A stretch of DNA of 31,515 nucleotides, from the NCBI RefSeq assembly GCF_000003605.2, contig NW_003105601.1:117784-149298 (forward strand). Direction: 5' to 3'. Each line of letters begins with the position of its first letter. Positions within the stretch are counted from its first letter, which is position 1. The DNA comes from Saccoglossus kowalevskii. Its lineage: Eukaryota > Hemichordata > Enteropneusta > Harrimaniidae. The notes below the pieces were generated by a model. It searched no databases. It saw only the letters and a program-made list of their open reading frames with translations, and was not told where the DNA came from. The position numbers were made by a program, and so were the translations under genes. This document shows, piece by piece, positions 10,430 through 22,508 of this stretch.

Positions 10430-10548
10430 ATAATATTTTCTCTTTCTTTATTATTTCATTATTATTATACTTTTATTGCTACTGTACTGATAGACATACT
10501 GTATTTCTAAAGATGCAATAAATATTATTATTATTATTATTATTATAA
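10430..10548 (+). repeat. LINE-like 3' tail ending in (ATT)n
   Basis: A T-rich leader, then TACTGTATTTC and GCAATAAAT run into about eight ATT repeats (10524-10547). AATAAA directly followed by a trinucleotide run is the usual 3' end of CR1/L2-like LINEs and the SINEs that borrow their tails (family knowledge). Only the tail is recognisable; the body upstream is too decayed to read. Confidence 0.4.
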
Positions 10549-11449
10549 TCAAGCATTAAAATTCATACAGGACAAACTGTCAAGAACCTAAGACTATTTT
10601 TTGTGCAATGGCTCTTTGTTGCGTATAATAGCGGTTGTGCATTGTACGTGTCTCTGTTTCCATGTACTGTGAGATTTACTAACGAAGAAATCGGGTACTT
10701 TGGGCTCACGTTTGTTTTTTGAGCTCAATAAATCGCGTTTGAGCTGACGATCGGACAAAACATGTCAGGTAACATTACATATGATAACTGTTCAAACACA
10801 AGGAACGAGAGTTGACAACACGATCCACCGTTGTTAGGTATGTAATCACCCCTAGTTACCAGATATAGTCGATATGGCCGGCGTTTGTTGAACGAGCTCT
10901 ATGAGGCCATGACCTCTTGTTCTCAGGCTGTGGACAAACATTTCAATCTTGGTGAACCAGCCCACTTCATCGAGTTTGATGAGTTTTGATCGAGGTCCAT
11001 AGTATAATGTAAGACAAATGCGACTCTCAGTCCGGTGTTCTCAGCTTTGTCACAAACTCCACTATCCGACCCTCAATATACAGCCTTGATTGTGACGAAG
11101 AGTTTAACTCGAAACGTCTGTCTTTTTTATCTCTTGTAGTATTTTACCATTTTCCCGCTGATCGGTTATATTTTGCTCATTCTTGTTTGTGAATATATGA
11201 GTGCACCAGATTCGTGAGCAGGTTATATTTTAAATATCTGATGTCATATCACGTACGTGACAACATGTGAAAGCATAAATTGGTCTGGGCGTAAATGTTG
11301 TCGTTAAATCGCAGTCATCTGATAGTATCAACGCGCATCTTTCAGTAAGCTTCGCTATAAATGGAATAAAATGAAACTACGAATTTAAGAAAATAAATAA
11401 AAAACAAATTGATGAAGAAAGCATATAATTTGTAATTATTCTTTCTTTG
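10549..11449. other. Non-coding stretch, nothing recognised
   Basis: No open frame, repeat or RNA gene could be supported between the two (ATT)n tails. Confidence 0.5.
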
Positions 11450-11541
11450 GTATAGTTTGTAGTTTTATGTCATGCGCTGTTGATCAGTTATTACTGTAAA
11501 TAGCGCAATGTAAGTAAATAAATTATTATTATTATTATTAT
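11450..11541 (+). repeat. Second LINE/SINE-like 3' tail with (ATT)n
   Basis: Ends ATTACTGTAAATAGCGCAAT, GTAAGTAAATAAATT, then ATT repeats to 11541. It resembles the tail at 10430-10548 (shared TACTGTA, GCAAT, AAATAA and ATT run), so both probably derive from related retroposons in the same orientation about 1 kb apart. Confidence 0.4.
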
Positions 11542-12087
11542 GGATGATCAAATATATATATTCATTACTCAGTTCCAAATATAATTCTGTGAGTACGTCA
11601 TATTTTAGTAAATATGTTGAATAAAATTAGTCTAAAACTTGCCGTCCACTATCTACAATCTTCTCGTGTGTGGGGGTTAAAATATAACATGACACTGAGT
11701 CAGGGACACACTCTGTCGATGTTTGTTTGTACATTTTTTAAAGATCGCATAGATATGATATCGAAGAACTAATTTTGAGCATAAATCTAAGTTTAAATGT
11801 TCCAGGCAAAACTTTATAATCAAAGGTGTCATCAACCGATCGAAATAAATCAAACACGACTAGCTTAGATTCAGTACGCCTTAGTGGCATCAGATGCGTT
11901 ACAATATGGTTATTCTGTTTTTCCCAAGGACTTTATGTCAAAACTTTATTTGAACATGTCTGCGACCCGAATGCAGAGCGAATTGTCGCCGAGAGACCCC
12001 TAAGATAAACGCGGTTACTAAATAGTTGACAAAATCTGTATGGACCACTCTGAAAACAGTTGCTCTACCAATCCTTTTCGTGGACAA
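11542..12087. other. Non-coding stretch
   Basis: Only a 60-codon chance-length frame (11826-12008); no other structure seen up to the MITE at 12088. Confidence 0.5.
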
Positions 12088-12215
12088 TTAAAGGGCGGTG
12101 GTCGTCGCGTAGCGCATGCGCATGTACTAAACAAATAATTTATTTTACACGCGTTGTATTCGTCGCTATGAGTCCCATTTCGAACAAGACGCGGCGTTAC
12201 AACCACCACCTCTAA
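12088..12215. mobile_element. MITE copy C, 128 bp
   Basis: Left end TTAA then AGGGCGGTGGTCGTCGCG; right end read inverted gives GAGGTGGTGGTTGT next to a worn CTAA (12212-12215). The interior is clearly homologous to copy B over about 110 bp. The left end contains TAGCGCATGCGCATG, close to the NRF1 consensus. Non-coding; short ORFs across it are not meaningful. Confidence 0.8.
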
Positions 12216-12734
12216 CATCGTCGCAATACTTTACAGGAGAAAACTAGTTTTTATATTCAACCGTGGATGGACGTTTGGAAAACCATAGCAACGAAGGCAC
12301 AACAAGCTTGAAATGGCACAATTTTTTTTCGCGGGCGCAAAACGTTAATAGGCTGGGTTGGCAACAACATCAACTCACTGTGAATATAGAATGCATTTGA
12401 CCTTATTGACATATCAGCACGGAATATCATACAACTATTAAAGAGCGAATACAAGCAATTATATGTATCGATTCAAAGCCACAATGATTTTGTAAAAAAT
12501 GCTAACATAAAAATCAGTAAATAGTTAGATCTGTAAATGCGATGTACGAGTATACGGCAAATACACAATGAAGTAAGATACTAATAATTCATATTTCATT
12601 CTTTCATTTCTATTCGTAATATAACTGTAATTATTTCCGTTCCTTTAATGTGTTGTCAGTGCTGGTAGAAATGGCATTGAACTTTACCCCGTTTGTAACT
12701 GAACCTGAACTGTCAACACAGACCATGAATACTT
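12216..12734. other. Non-coding stretch
   Basis: No supported gene or repeat. Confidence 0.5.
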
Positions 12735-13020
12735 GGCCTTATATGCATTTCGCTGCTTGTGACGTCAGAGATCTAACTCGCACGTGTTCGTCTAGTCATT
12801 TGTCACGTTACTGAACCGTCTTTTGAATGATTTGTCTGTCGCATTGAGGTGCGCGTCTGCTTAGAGTGCCGAAGCTCCTTGCCTCAGTCATTGAGCTTGA
12901 ATCTCGCGCTGTGTGTTCGCGTGCTCGTTATGTACCTGTATTTTTTTATTTGATAATTAAACATGAGCGCTTTCTAAAAAATCATCATGTGATCAAGAAT
13001 ATTGTGACAGTGACGTCACA
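12735..13020. promoter_or_regulatory. CRE-rich promoter- or enhancer-like cluster
   Basis: Two perfect TGACGTCA palindromes (12760-12767 and 13011-13018) bracket a locally CpG-rich stretch with an E-box CACGTG (12782-12787) and several GCGC/TCGCG words. CREB/ATF-family factors bind TGACGTCA (established). No downstream coding exon is recognised on either strand, so an enhancer is as likely as a promoter. Confidence 0.3.
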
Positions 13021-16000
13021 CAATGGCCAAATTCCATTCCCGTCAGTGAGCATGATGATATAAACCCTCTATCATCAATGTCCCGAATAGCTTATCATTA
13101 ATCGTACGTAGTTCACCGTCTTTATTGACATTGTCTGTACATCTGAATACCACCTAGTAGCTTCGATACTACGTCCACGTAGGATAGTAGTTAGTTAAAA
13201 TAAATGAATCGGTTTAGGCTCGGACAACTAATATTAGTTGTCTGAAGTTTAAGCGTATTGAATCGCGACAGATGCAGACTGATGACAATCCCAAGCGCAG
13301 TTAGGCAATTACATGATACAAATGTTAACACATGCACATATTGTCGTACATGGCCTTAGGCTTTAAAACTTAACACCCCCTTACCCCGTAGAAAATATCT
13401 GTCAGTTGTATGTATCCATGCATTGTCTTCTAAAATATCTGGCGTTGAATGCAATACAGGACCTGAGATAAAATACGTGGTATCACTGTTTGTTTAAGAG
13501 CTTAAGCCACAAGTCAACTTACGCACAAAGGAAAAAAACAACAATTATTCAATGTGCCAAGGTTCTTCAAGTCTCTGTGTCATAGTTGTTTTGCAGGACA
13601 ACAGATTTCAAAGTAGTACTTATTAGATTCGAGGTTTAAATCACAGTATTTTCCGAAGATATCATCATGCCACACTAGCCAGTATATATTCAAGTATATC
13701 TTTTCCCTCAAATAGTGAAAAAAAATAGATTCAACAAATTGAATCAGGAGAAACTACTTAAAACGTACATAATATTTGAAAACAACATATATTCGTGTGT
13801 ACGTTAAAACTTGAGGAATTCTTCGCAGCCTAGAGTCACAAATATGGAGATAGCATTCAAAGGGCACGATGAAGTACTGATCGGATGACTGAACGATTGG
13901 TACTTGGAGATAAGTGAAGCATGTGAGCCCGGCAACGAAAAGCCAGAAGACAAACACAAAATGCTACAGTGGATTGACACTTGTGGGAAATTTATCACCG
14001 TGTTGCGCGAGGCTTATGTCATCGTACTTCTGCTATCTCACTCTTTAAGACTGTGAGAGAGAAAAAGTAGCCAAGCTGTCTAGCTTTTTTGTTCTCGTGC
14101 GTCATGCTGTAGTAGTTGTTGTTGTTGTTTATAAATTAAAAAAAATAAGTATTACCTTTTTTGTTTTAACTTATTTTAAAACATGTTGAATGTACTTGGT
14201 TTGATAATTCTAAAATTTGGCAATTGTTTGAGTGTAGTATATAAACGGAAATGAACATTTGTGTAGATATCCGATATGACCTAGGTATATAAACATAACG
14301 ACAACTACTGTGCTCGGTTTCCATTAAAGAGCAAAGCCTTTAGTTTGTGCAGTGGATAGTTATTCATCTAACGTGTACCTCATCGCTCAACAGTAGTTGT
14401 TCCGACTTAAAGCGACTGTACATGTGTCAACAACTAACTCGAGTTGTTATTAACAAAAGGTCTATGACCGAACATATACGTTTACTTACCGTCGTATGTT
14501 TTTATCGTCAGATGGATGTCAGTAAAATCAGTGTTCCGTGACACAGTCGTTGTGCTACCATCATGTAAAATGTATCGTAGTAGTTTCCAGTGAGTGCCAG
14601 TCACGAGTAGAAACCCTACCTTTTGTATCACACATCTGCGCATGCTCAATACGAATTCTGCCTGGCTAACTCGAGTGTAAAATATAAAGAAACCCGTTGC
14701 CACGCTCCCAGTTCTCTCACATTCAATCCCAAACTAATAAACGGTGATAGTTTTTTTTATTTATTCTTATAAACTGTAAGATGAAATATTCATATAAGAT
14801 ATTATCAGAATCATCCCCCGGTGGATTACCTAATATCATTCTTTAAAATGAAGATTATAAACGTGCTCCAATTTAACTTGTATGTTTTCAAGTTAGTCTG
14901 ATTTTAAGGGAAATCAACAGTCAATTTAGGGATGCGTGTATTGAGAACAATATAAACAAAATTGCGGTGTTCGGGAATATACAGTACTAGAATTTAACCT
15001 CTGTTCGTATAATCCTTTAGTATAGCCTACCTTATCCTCTTACATTCAAACATCTGAAACATACTACCTTGGGGTTTAAAAAAACAAGGTCCATTACAAG
15101 ATGATGATGAAGTTTAAAGACGTTTCATAAACATGATCGATGCTGTCATCATCAACAACTTGAATACTGAAATGTAAATAATTAACCAGTGCCCTTGACG
15201 AATGACGAGTCTAGCCAGACAATAGCTATAGACTATAGAACTGACTTCGGATCGAAGCAAACCTGCCTTAGACTATATAAATGGATGTTAAAGCCCTGAC
15301 ACGAAATTCTGTATGTGGCGTTTATTATCAGTAAACTGGGGAGTCAGTTTCAGTAATTGGGGAAACGCCGCGTATTAAAAGTATTATGAATACCAATATT
15401 TATGTTGAATACACCACGATCGATGGTAGGTGGACTGAATAGAGACGATCAAAATAATATTCCAGGCGTTCTTTGTTTCCTTATAGAGTAAGTAGAAATT
15501 GCGACAGACTCGGAACGCTGGAGGATATGTTGTATTGACTGAGGTCGAATAAAGAGCTGGTCGAGCTTCGGTAGTCTTAAAACTGCCAGTGGAAATACTA
15601 ATACTGCTTGAGCAAATCATATACAATTAGAACATTCAAATCACGCTCTGTGCTAGCTGTACTGTACTGGCTAATCTTTTCTTATTCGAACACGAACAAC
15701 TGCTTCCCTTGTTAAACGATTGACATTGCACCGTGATATAAACCGAATCCATAACCACGTGAGAGAAGCAAAAACATGTCGAAATGATTGATAATGACTA
15801 ACGCGGCCCGTAAACATAAGTGTGATTTAGGTCAATGTTTAGCAACGATGCCAATTTTTTAACGAGTCAGTAACCATTGACTACCACTTCCTCTTTTCCC
15901 TGAGCTTTTCTCGCCTCGACTGGAAACTGGCATTTTCCCCTGCATTGGTTATTCCCGTGTAGACACATCATAGTGGAATTTAATTTCAATATATGTATAT

Positions 16001-16097
16001 AGGTACGGTGAACATATATCGCCCTCAGTAGCGTAGTTTATAAGGCTGAAGTGGAATCCCCATAGTAGCCCAGTGTGTCCACTACTGATAGTCTGTC
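13021..16097. other. Long non-coding region
   Basis: No convincing exon. Contains AT-rich stretches, TATATAAA words near 14241 and 14287, and chance-length open frames on both strands (for example 15626-15384 minus). Nothing ties these to a gene. Confidence 0.5.
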
Positions 16098-17997
16098 ATG
16101 TCAGATTATTGCACCTTTAAGCTGAGGGTGTTATTTTATATTTATACGTAATAAAATTAGATTTGCGAATGTTGCTTGGTGATGACTGACAAGTTATTCA
16201 AAACTTATTTAAAAACTTACCAGTGGTTACGATGTCATTCACCCACGGTGACTTTCATCACGATGTAGTTTGCAAAATTATTAACTGGACATTTAACTTT
16301 GCTCTATGTCAACTACTCCAATTAAAGGTGAGTGTATACATTCAATCTACGCCAGAACAACTTCTCCCCAAGGACATGCTAGTCACACTCTTGTAACTAG
16401 TTTCCGAAATGAAACCACATCCCGTCATTAAAGCCAAAATACAATCAAAGTTAACTGCACACTGTAAAAAGTGTTTGACTCATTAAGTGTAACAGTTCAC
16501 ACTAATGAAAACACATGCATTATTCTTGGCTCTTACAGTCTTTTCACGATTCTGAAAATAATATGTTAGTTTTTGCTCATGCTCAAGACATACAAAACAG
16601 TTTAGACTCAGGGCTATTGTTTTCAAAGAAAAAAATAGACAAACAGCAATGGTCGTTACCCGCTAAGGCAAATAAATGTATTTTTTATGACGTCATGCTA
16701 GAAAACTTGAAACGTAAATGTGAGGATTGGTAACACTCAGACAATCGCGGAGTTATTATTTCAATGAAAGCAAACTTCCTCGTCACGGTATTGGACTTGA
16801 AGGAAAAAGTTGTATTTCCGGAATAAATATATCCAGTGTCAGTTGTTCTAAGCATTGGCAATTAAAGTTCCGCAGGTGGTTCTGTGTAGGTCCCATGCGA
16901 CTTATGCAATTTTCTTAAAATATATCTGTTTAACAGTCGTTTTTTTTGTAAATTGAGTAACAAAAATTCGACCTTAGAGAGTTTTTGTTTTATTTTCGCG
17001 TTAACTTTGTCATATCTAAGTTATATCGAGGCAGGGGGCGTTTTCTATTTTAATAATAAGTTACCAATCGTTTTTGTGGCATTTGCAATGCATATATTTG
17101 CTGAGGCGTCGAGTAATCTGTTTGGTGACTGCTATTTTAACGTTACCTGATATTTAATCAGTTAAATCCAATAGATACGGCATCGTACAATGTGGGGTAC
17201 CCCTCCCCTCCAATCACGCCTGCTGAACTTGAACTGAGTTGACTCGTGGGTAGGTTTTCATGTGACAGATATTGTAAATTCTTCCGTCCACCAGTATATG
17301 AATCTACTGATGTCAGAAAAGTGTGAGAATACACTCAGCGTGACCGTTTACTAGCATATGTCATACTTATTTGAAGTACAATATAACATTTTATTTGAGG
17401 GGAGAAAATGCGGACAAAATAACGCTGCCCGCGTCTTCTCCAAAAATATGACAGTTCAGGAAACGTGCATGCGCCCTGTGGGTGGTAAATATTATCAATT
17501 ATTTTACAATCTATTTGAAACGCCACGGAGACAGAGATATGTCGTTTAAAAGACATCCGGTATTTTATATAACTGGGTCGACGTTTCTTTATGCACTTGT
17601 GGATTTAGTGTTAAGAGAAGGATTTAGACAATGCGATGAAATATTTACATGGATTACCTTGCAAACACGTGCATACATCGTGTCAGTGACTACCTACAGT
17701 TATATAAATCATAAAACGTCCCTCACCTTTCCTAAATTCATCCCAGATACCGATGGGAAGTCATATTTAATCACTTTGTTGAAAGTCAGCGGTTTTTCCG
17801 AATTATTTAGTGTGAATTTAATGCACCATCGTATTATGAATGTAATATATCATGACACGTTTTATCTTAATTTGATAATAGAAAGTACGGTGTCAAATTA
17901 TATACCTTATACAGATACAGGCAAGTGCGATGTTTCTATGGCATGTGTGCGTGAATATATCATGAATACTGTCAGTAATTTACTCATGACATAATTT
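16098..17997 (+). pseudogene. Possible decayed intronless gene of unknown identity
   Basis: A run of plus-strand frames that read like one broken protein of roughly 550-600 codons. Codons at positions 2 mod 3 are largely open from 16188 to about 16550 (stop at 16394-16396). Frame 3 is open from 16515 to 17150 with only four internal stops where about fourteen are expected, and again at 17352-17549. The final 170 codons (17482-17994) are in the next frame; that single stretch is the longest plus-strand open frame outside the LINE. Cys pairs occur near 16464 (HCKKC) and 16905 (PCDLC). I do not recognise the family; a decayed host gene, an endogenised viral gene or a chance run are all possible. 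Because every frame of the window was available to choose from, the evidence is suggestive only. Confidence 0.3.
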
Positions 17998-19216
17998 AAG
18001 CCAAATATTTAATTCATTTATTTTGGTTCATTGACACGTTGATGCTGTTAAATTCTGGCTAGTGTGTGGCACTGTACCGTAGTCATTTCTTGAAGTATTA
18101 TTACGTAATCTGTCCGATCGAATTCTATTTTACCGCTGACTTGAATTTCTGTATTTACTTGACATACTTTGTTGCTTACGACTATATGCACCCCTGTAAT
18201 ATTTCGTTGCCATGGTGAATCGCGGCAGTAAAACGTGGCAGTAATAAATTAAGGTGTTACATGTGATGTATATATTATATATGTATAGCAGTATCCAGAC
18301 TAAACTAATCATTTATGCGTTGTCATAAGTACCTATAGTTATTCTTCGAGTTGTATTGTTAAGAGTGTTATTGTGATTGCTAGGGCTCACGAAGGTCGCA
18401 TATCTGAATAGAATATAGACACAAAGCAGACAGTGCTAGAGACGTGGTATATGACTAGCAATAGTGGCTAGTGATCGGATTGCATTGCTGCGTGCACAGA
18501 TATCATTGTATCGAGCGGGACGAGTGTGCAAACATTATCCATTTCAACGGTCTGATAAATAGGCCAAGAAATTACCTAAAACACCAATTCTCAAGTTAAA
18601 GATGTATTCTGAGTTTTTATATTTCACTTTATTTCAACAAAAATGTGTTTCCTTAATACATTCCGCCTCTCATTCATTATTTGTGTAACACCACATATCT
18701 GATATTTTAATCAAAAGTGACCAATCATGGCATGAATTATGAGCGGCATGCACATATTGGCAAGTGATTTTGCTTATTTGTAAGCATGATTTAATTGCAT
18801 TGTTGGTTTCATTTTATAAACTCATATAAAGCTTATATAAACCTCAGAGCAATCCAATATTACAACTCGTCTGGAAATCAATTTATATTACATTCACATA
18901 CGGACTCGGGAGTTGTGTTATCGTGAGCTTTTTGGCAGATCATAATTAAAATTATTATACCGAACTGGTGGTCCAAAATACCATTGACCTTTGTATAAAG
19001 TTAACAATATAGAAAAAACTAGTTCTCCGTGGACGCACCGTGACGAGCACCACATCTTGCGAACGCAGTAATACGCCGCATCGCCGCGATGAAAGTATTT
19101 GGGTACAGGAATGCGAACAATCCCAACTACTCAATTATTGACCCAACCCTGTGAATAAGAATTCACATCTTACGTATGAACGAATAACGCAATAAAACTA
19201 TTAACAAACAAGCACT
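17998..19216. other. Non-coding stretch
   Basis: No gene supported. A small CpG-rich patch at about 19030-19092 has no frame or motif that explains it. Confidence 0.45.
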
Positions 19217-20057
19217 ATGCAATTGTTTGTGCCTCCCAGGAGAAAGTAATCAGACAAACTATCGTTCGCGTTCATACCTGTGAATTATAAGTGTTCGGAC
19301 TGCGGTGTGTTTGATACCGCCCTTATTTATGCGGGGTACATGCACATGCACCACCCCAGGTCACAACAGATTCCAATAAAACTAATCCGCGTTTCTTTTA
19401 ACGAGTTGTACTATTGTTGTACTAATCTATGCGTCTTGTAATCACTGCTAGAGTTATAGTCAGCGGAAGATTGATTCGATCGTAGCTAACACTGGGACTC
19501 TATTTGGTTCCTATCAATATACTCGCGTGAGTTTGAATACATTTGGGGCTTAGATTGGGTATTATGTTAATCTGGTAAAACGTGTGACTGTTTCAATGGC
19601 ATTTGTTAATTTAAAACCGGAGTTTGAAAGTAAAAGGATCGTCTGGTTATGAGTTATGAGTCTGCTTATAATAGTATATGAAGTTTTTCTGCAAGGCGCC
19701 GCAGTGAATTGTGGGTAGAAAGTAACTTGCTGACTCCACGGTATCAAGCTATAATTTCAATTATTGAATGTTATTCAGCACTTTAATGCATTTTTGATTT
19801 TAAGTGTGGGTGCGTCTAATGCGCTTTTGACAGATTTTTCGAACTTTTGCTCAATTAATCCGGCTTGCTCTTGCGTCCATAAAAATCCTATAACTATTAT
19901 TACGAATTTTCAATTCAAAATGGCAACTAAATTATGTAGAGAATTAGCACAGCTTCACGGAAACAAATGTGGGTCCCCTCATATTTTGTATGCTGCTTTC
20001 CATATATTTGATGTAACGTTCCACTTAGTAACTTCGAATATAACAAAATTTTAGCAC
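19217..20057 (+). pseudogene. Weak decayed-coding patch with zinc-finger-like segment
   Basis: Frame 2 mod 3 is open from 19250 to the stop at 19439-19441 and contains YKCSDCG followed after thirteen residues by HMHH, close to a C2H2 finger spacing. Frame 3 then carries about 200 codons (19452-20054) with five stops where about thirteen are expected; its last 96 codons are open from an ATG at 19764. The two stretches overlap at the frame change. Such low stop density in one frame is expected once or twice by chance across a window this size, so the call is weak. No family recognised. Confidence 0.18.
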
Positions 20058-22435
20058 TTTCAAAATGTACACTTTGTTACTAGATAGTGTTATTGGCGCC
20101 CATTGTGACCATAGTCGTATGATGTGCAATGTTGAATAACTTACGTTTGAAATATGGAGATTTGCTATCGCTCTTTTATATCAATTACAATTGATCTTAA
20201 ATTAAAATCACTGTGATTTTGAAACACGTAAGATTTCATTCATCATAAAACTACGCAAATGCACGTACTCGTTGAATTAGTTGTACGTATGAATAATTGT
20301 AAGCGCATGCGTAATTCCTTGCTTTCTCTAAACTATTGTGTGCAAGACTGGAACAACGTTTTTTTGTTTTTTGTTTTAGATGTCTTGATATGGCTTACTG
20401 CATGACATATACATCAGTTCGGGTCATTTATTTCCAGTCATACAGCTGTTCCATTAGCTTTATCACCAGAGCTGGTAAAGTAAACATCCCATGATGTCAT
20501 ACTTGATTAAGAAACAGATACCGGTAGTACGTACCATCATTCAAACACAAATCACCTAGGGATAAACTGTTGTCACTTTACTGCCATCGTGTGTTGAATG
20601 TGTGGCGCCTAATTAAAATGTGCGTCTATACAAGTTAAACAGTTGTTGCGTGTGACGTACAGTAACAATACAAGAACAACTCACGCACATATATAAACGG
20701 TCGCCATGCCCTCAATAAAATGTCGGAATTTAGTTCAAGACGGATTTTATCAATAGTTGTTATGTAAAATCCAATCACCATGTCAGTTACAATAAAGAAT
20801 AAATAAAAGACCAACAACAGATTACAGTAAACAACTCATGTTTTATAGCCACACGACCCGTCCATGACCTTTACCCTGGGAAAACTATTCCGCCATTCTA
20901 CATGACACTTGAAAAGTTGTTTCTTTGTGATCGCAGACTGTTATCGCATTTGCTGCCACTGTCGGTGTTTTGTACAGTGGTCAAACTTTGAGCGAACACT
21001 TTTTTTCAACATAAGTGTAAATCGCAGTGAATGAAATGCGTGTGGCGGCAACACCAATTAGCTCATGTTATTCGACTCATCGCCTCGTGTAGGAATGGCA
21101 CTGATAATTATATTTGTGAAGGATTTTCAAACCAAATATACTTTGCCAAATTCTTGCGATAACATAACATAGCGTACCACGACCGGTGCAACCCAACTTG
21201 CCTTCCGTACTCGCATTGCTGCTTGTAAAATTGGCTCGAGAATACCGGGAACACCTGTTGAATTTCTTCTACGCGAATTGATTCTTCGGAGCATGTATGC
21301 CGCCAGCAGCGTTGATGACAAATCAAATGTAAATTAACACACATAAAGACGATGATTTTATTGACGCACTACGCTTAATTTTACTCCCGTTGTCGATGCT
21401 TGCTCCAACAAATTTGTTCCAATCGAACGGCACAAATATCGCGCCTCAAATCGAGGTATTTTATCACAATATCCAATGTTTTATTCCGGCGGCACTCCCA
21501 TGTTCTCTCCCCTGTTTGTTGAAACACTCACTTATCCTCACATATCTGAGATCTGAGCAACGTCGGAATTCGTACAGTGTACATTAAAAGATAGCCTTCC
21601 AAGATAATTTAATTAATTGGTGTATTGTAAATATTGTTGAAGCAAGTGAACAAGATAAAATAAATTCAAAAACATCATTTAGGGTTCATGTATATTTTTG
21701 TAGTGTGAAAAAACAAGCACACGATATATTTTTATATTAAAATATATCTACTACTCATTAAACATACATGTTTGGGTAATTTTTGGTGTTGATTCTTGAT
21801 AAAAAAAATATTTGTTATGATTTATAATGAAATAAAATTTTTGAGGGACATACCGACATTCGCTCGATGATATATTGGAACCTCCGGTTCAGCACGCCCG
21901 GATATAGCTCTGAAACAGTACCTATTTAGAGGGTTTCTCTATAGAGGGTAAAGTAGCGTTCCGCGGTGACGTTTTCGAACAAATCATTCTTTCCTTGCCC
22001 ACAATACAATTTGTTTTATTGTTATAAGACACCCGTTTTGCATTGTTAATGGTCAATTATAGACTCATATGAATGACAGAAACAAACGGTATTTCCATAC
22101 CTGCCCTTTACTCTAGTAATGTCGCTATCTATTGGTATCTCCCGATTATCAGAATTGACAAGTTGATGTATATTCTATTATTATACATCTGTCTCCGTAA
22201 CGCTATAAGTTACAGCGTGTCGTAATTTTGCGGTATCTTACGAGGTATTTTCATTCTACCATATAAGGAAATGCGAATTCCAAATATGGAATGATTACGC
22301 GCGTAAGCGTCCTCTAATAATAAAAACAAACATGGCCCGGTCTCCACACAAAGATGTTTGCTGATTCTGTTCTAAACTTTTTGAATTTCGGCATTCCCGT
22401 GATGTATCCTTGGAAAGAAAAGATGTATACTAATA
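20058..22435. other. Non-coding region
   Basis: No supported gene. Two overlapping minus-strand frames of 78 and 64 codons are open at 21344-21108 but match nothing. A perfect palindrome TTACGCGCGTAA lies at 22295-22306. Confidence 0.45.
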
Positions 22436-22501
22436 AGGTTATTACGAGGATACCTCAAAGTATGCACTCAGCCAGTACGCCGCGCATTCTCGTAATAACC
22501 T
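22436..22501. repeat. Short perfect inverted repeat next to MITE copy D
   Basis: AGGTTATTACGAG (22436-22448) and its exact complement CTCGTAATAACCT (22489-22501) flank a 40-bp loop; after one mismatch two more bases pair. The right arm ends 7 bp before the TTAA of MITE D. It may be a separate tiny foldback element, a cruciform, or the edge of a larger composite element. Confidence 0.7.
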
Positions 22502-22508
22502 CCTATTA

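Noticed and set aside
14241-20697. Several TATATAAA(C) words as TATA boxes
   Set aside because: Frequency equals chance in this AT-rich sequence and none is tied to an exon.
21108-21344. Two overlapping minus-strand frames (78 and 64 codons)
   Set aside because: Within chance expectation, no match recognised and no splice signals paired with them.
21870-21950. Possible pogo-like ends (GGAACCTCCGG and CTCTATAGAG)
   Set aside because: The two sides do not form a convincing inverted repeat.
22259-22268. Perfect CArG box CCATATAAGG
   Set aside because: About two such sites are expected by chance in AT-rich DNA of this length; no gene nearby.
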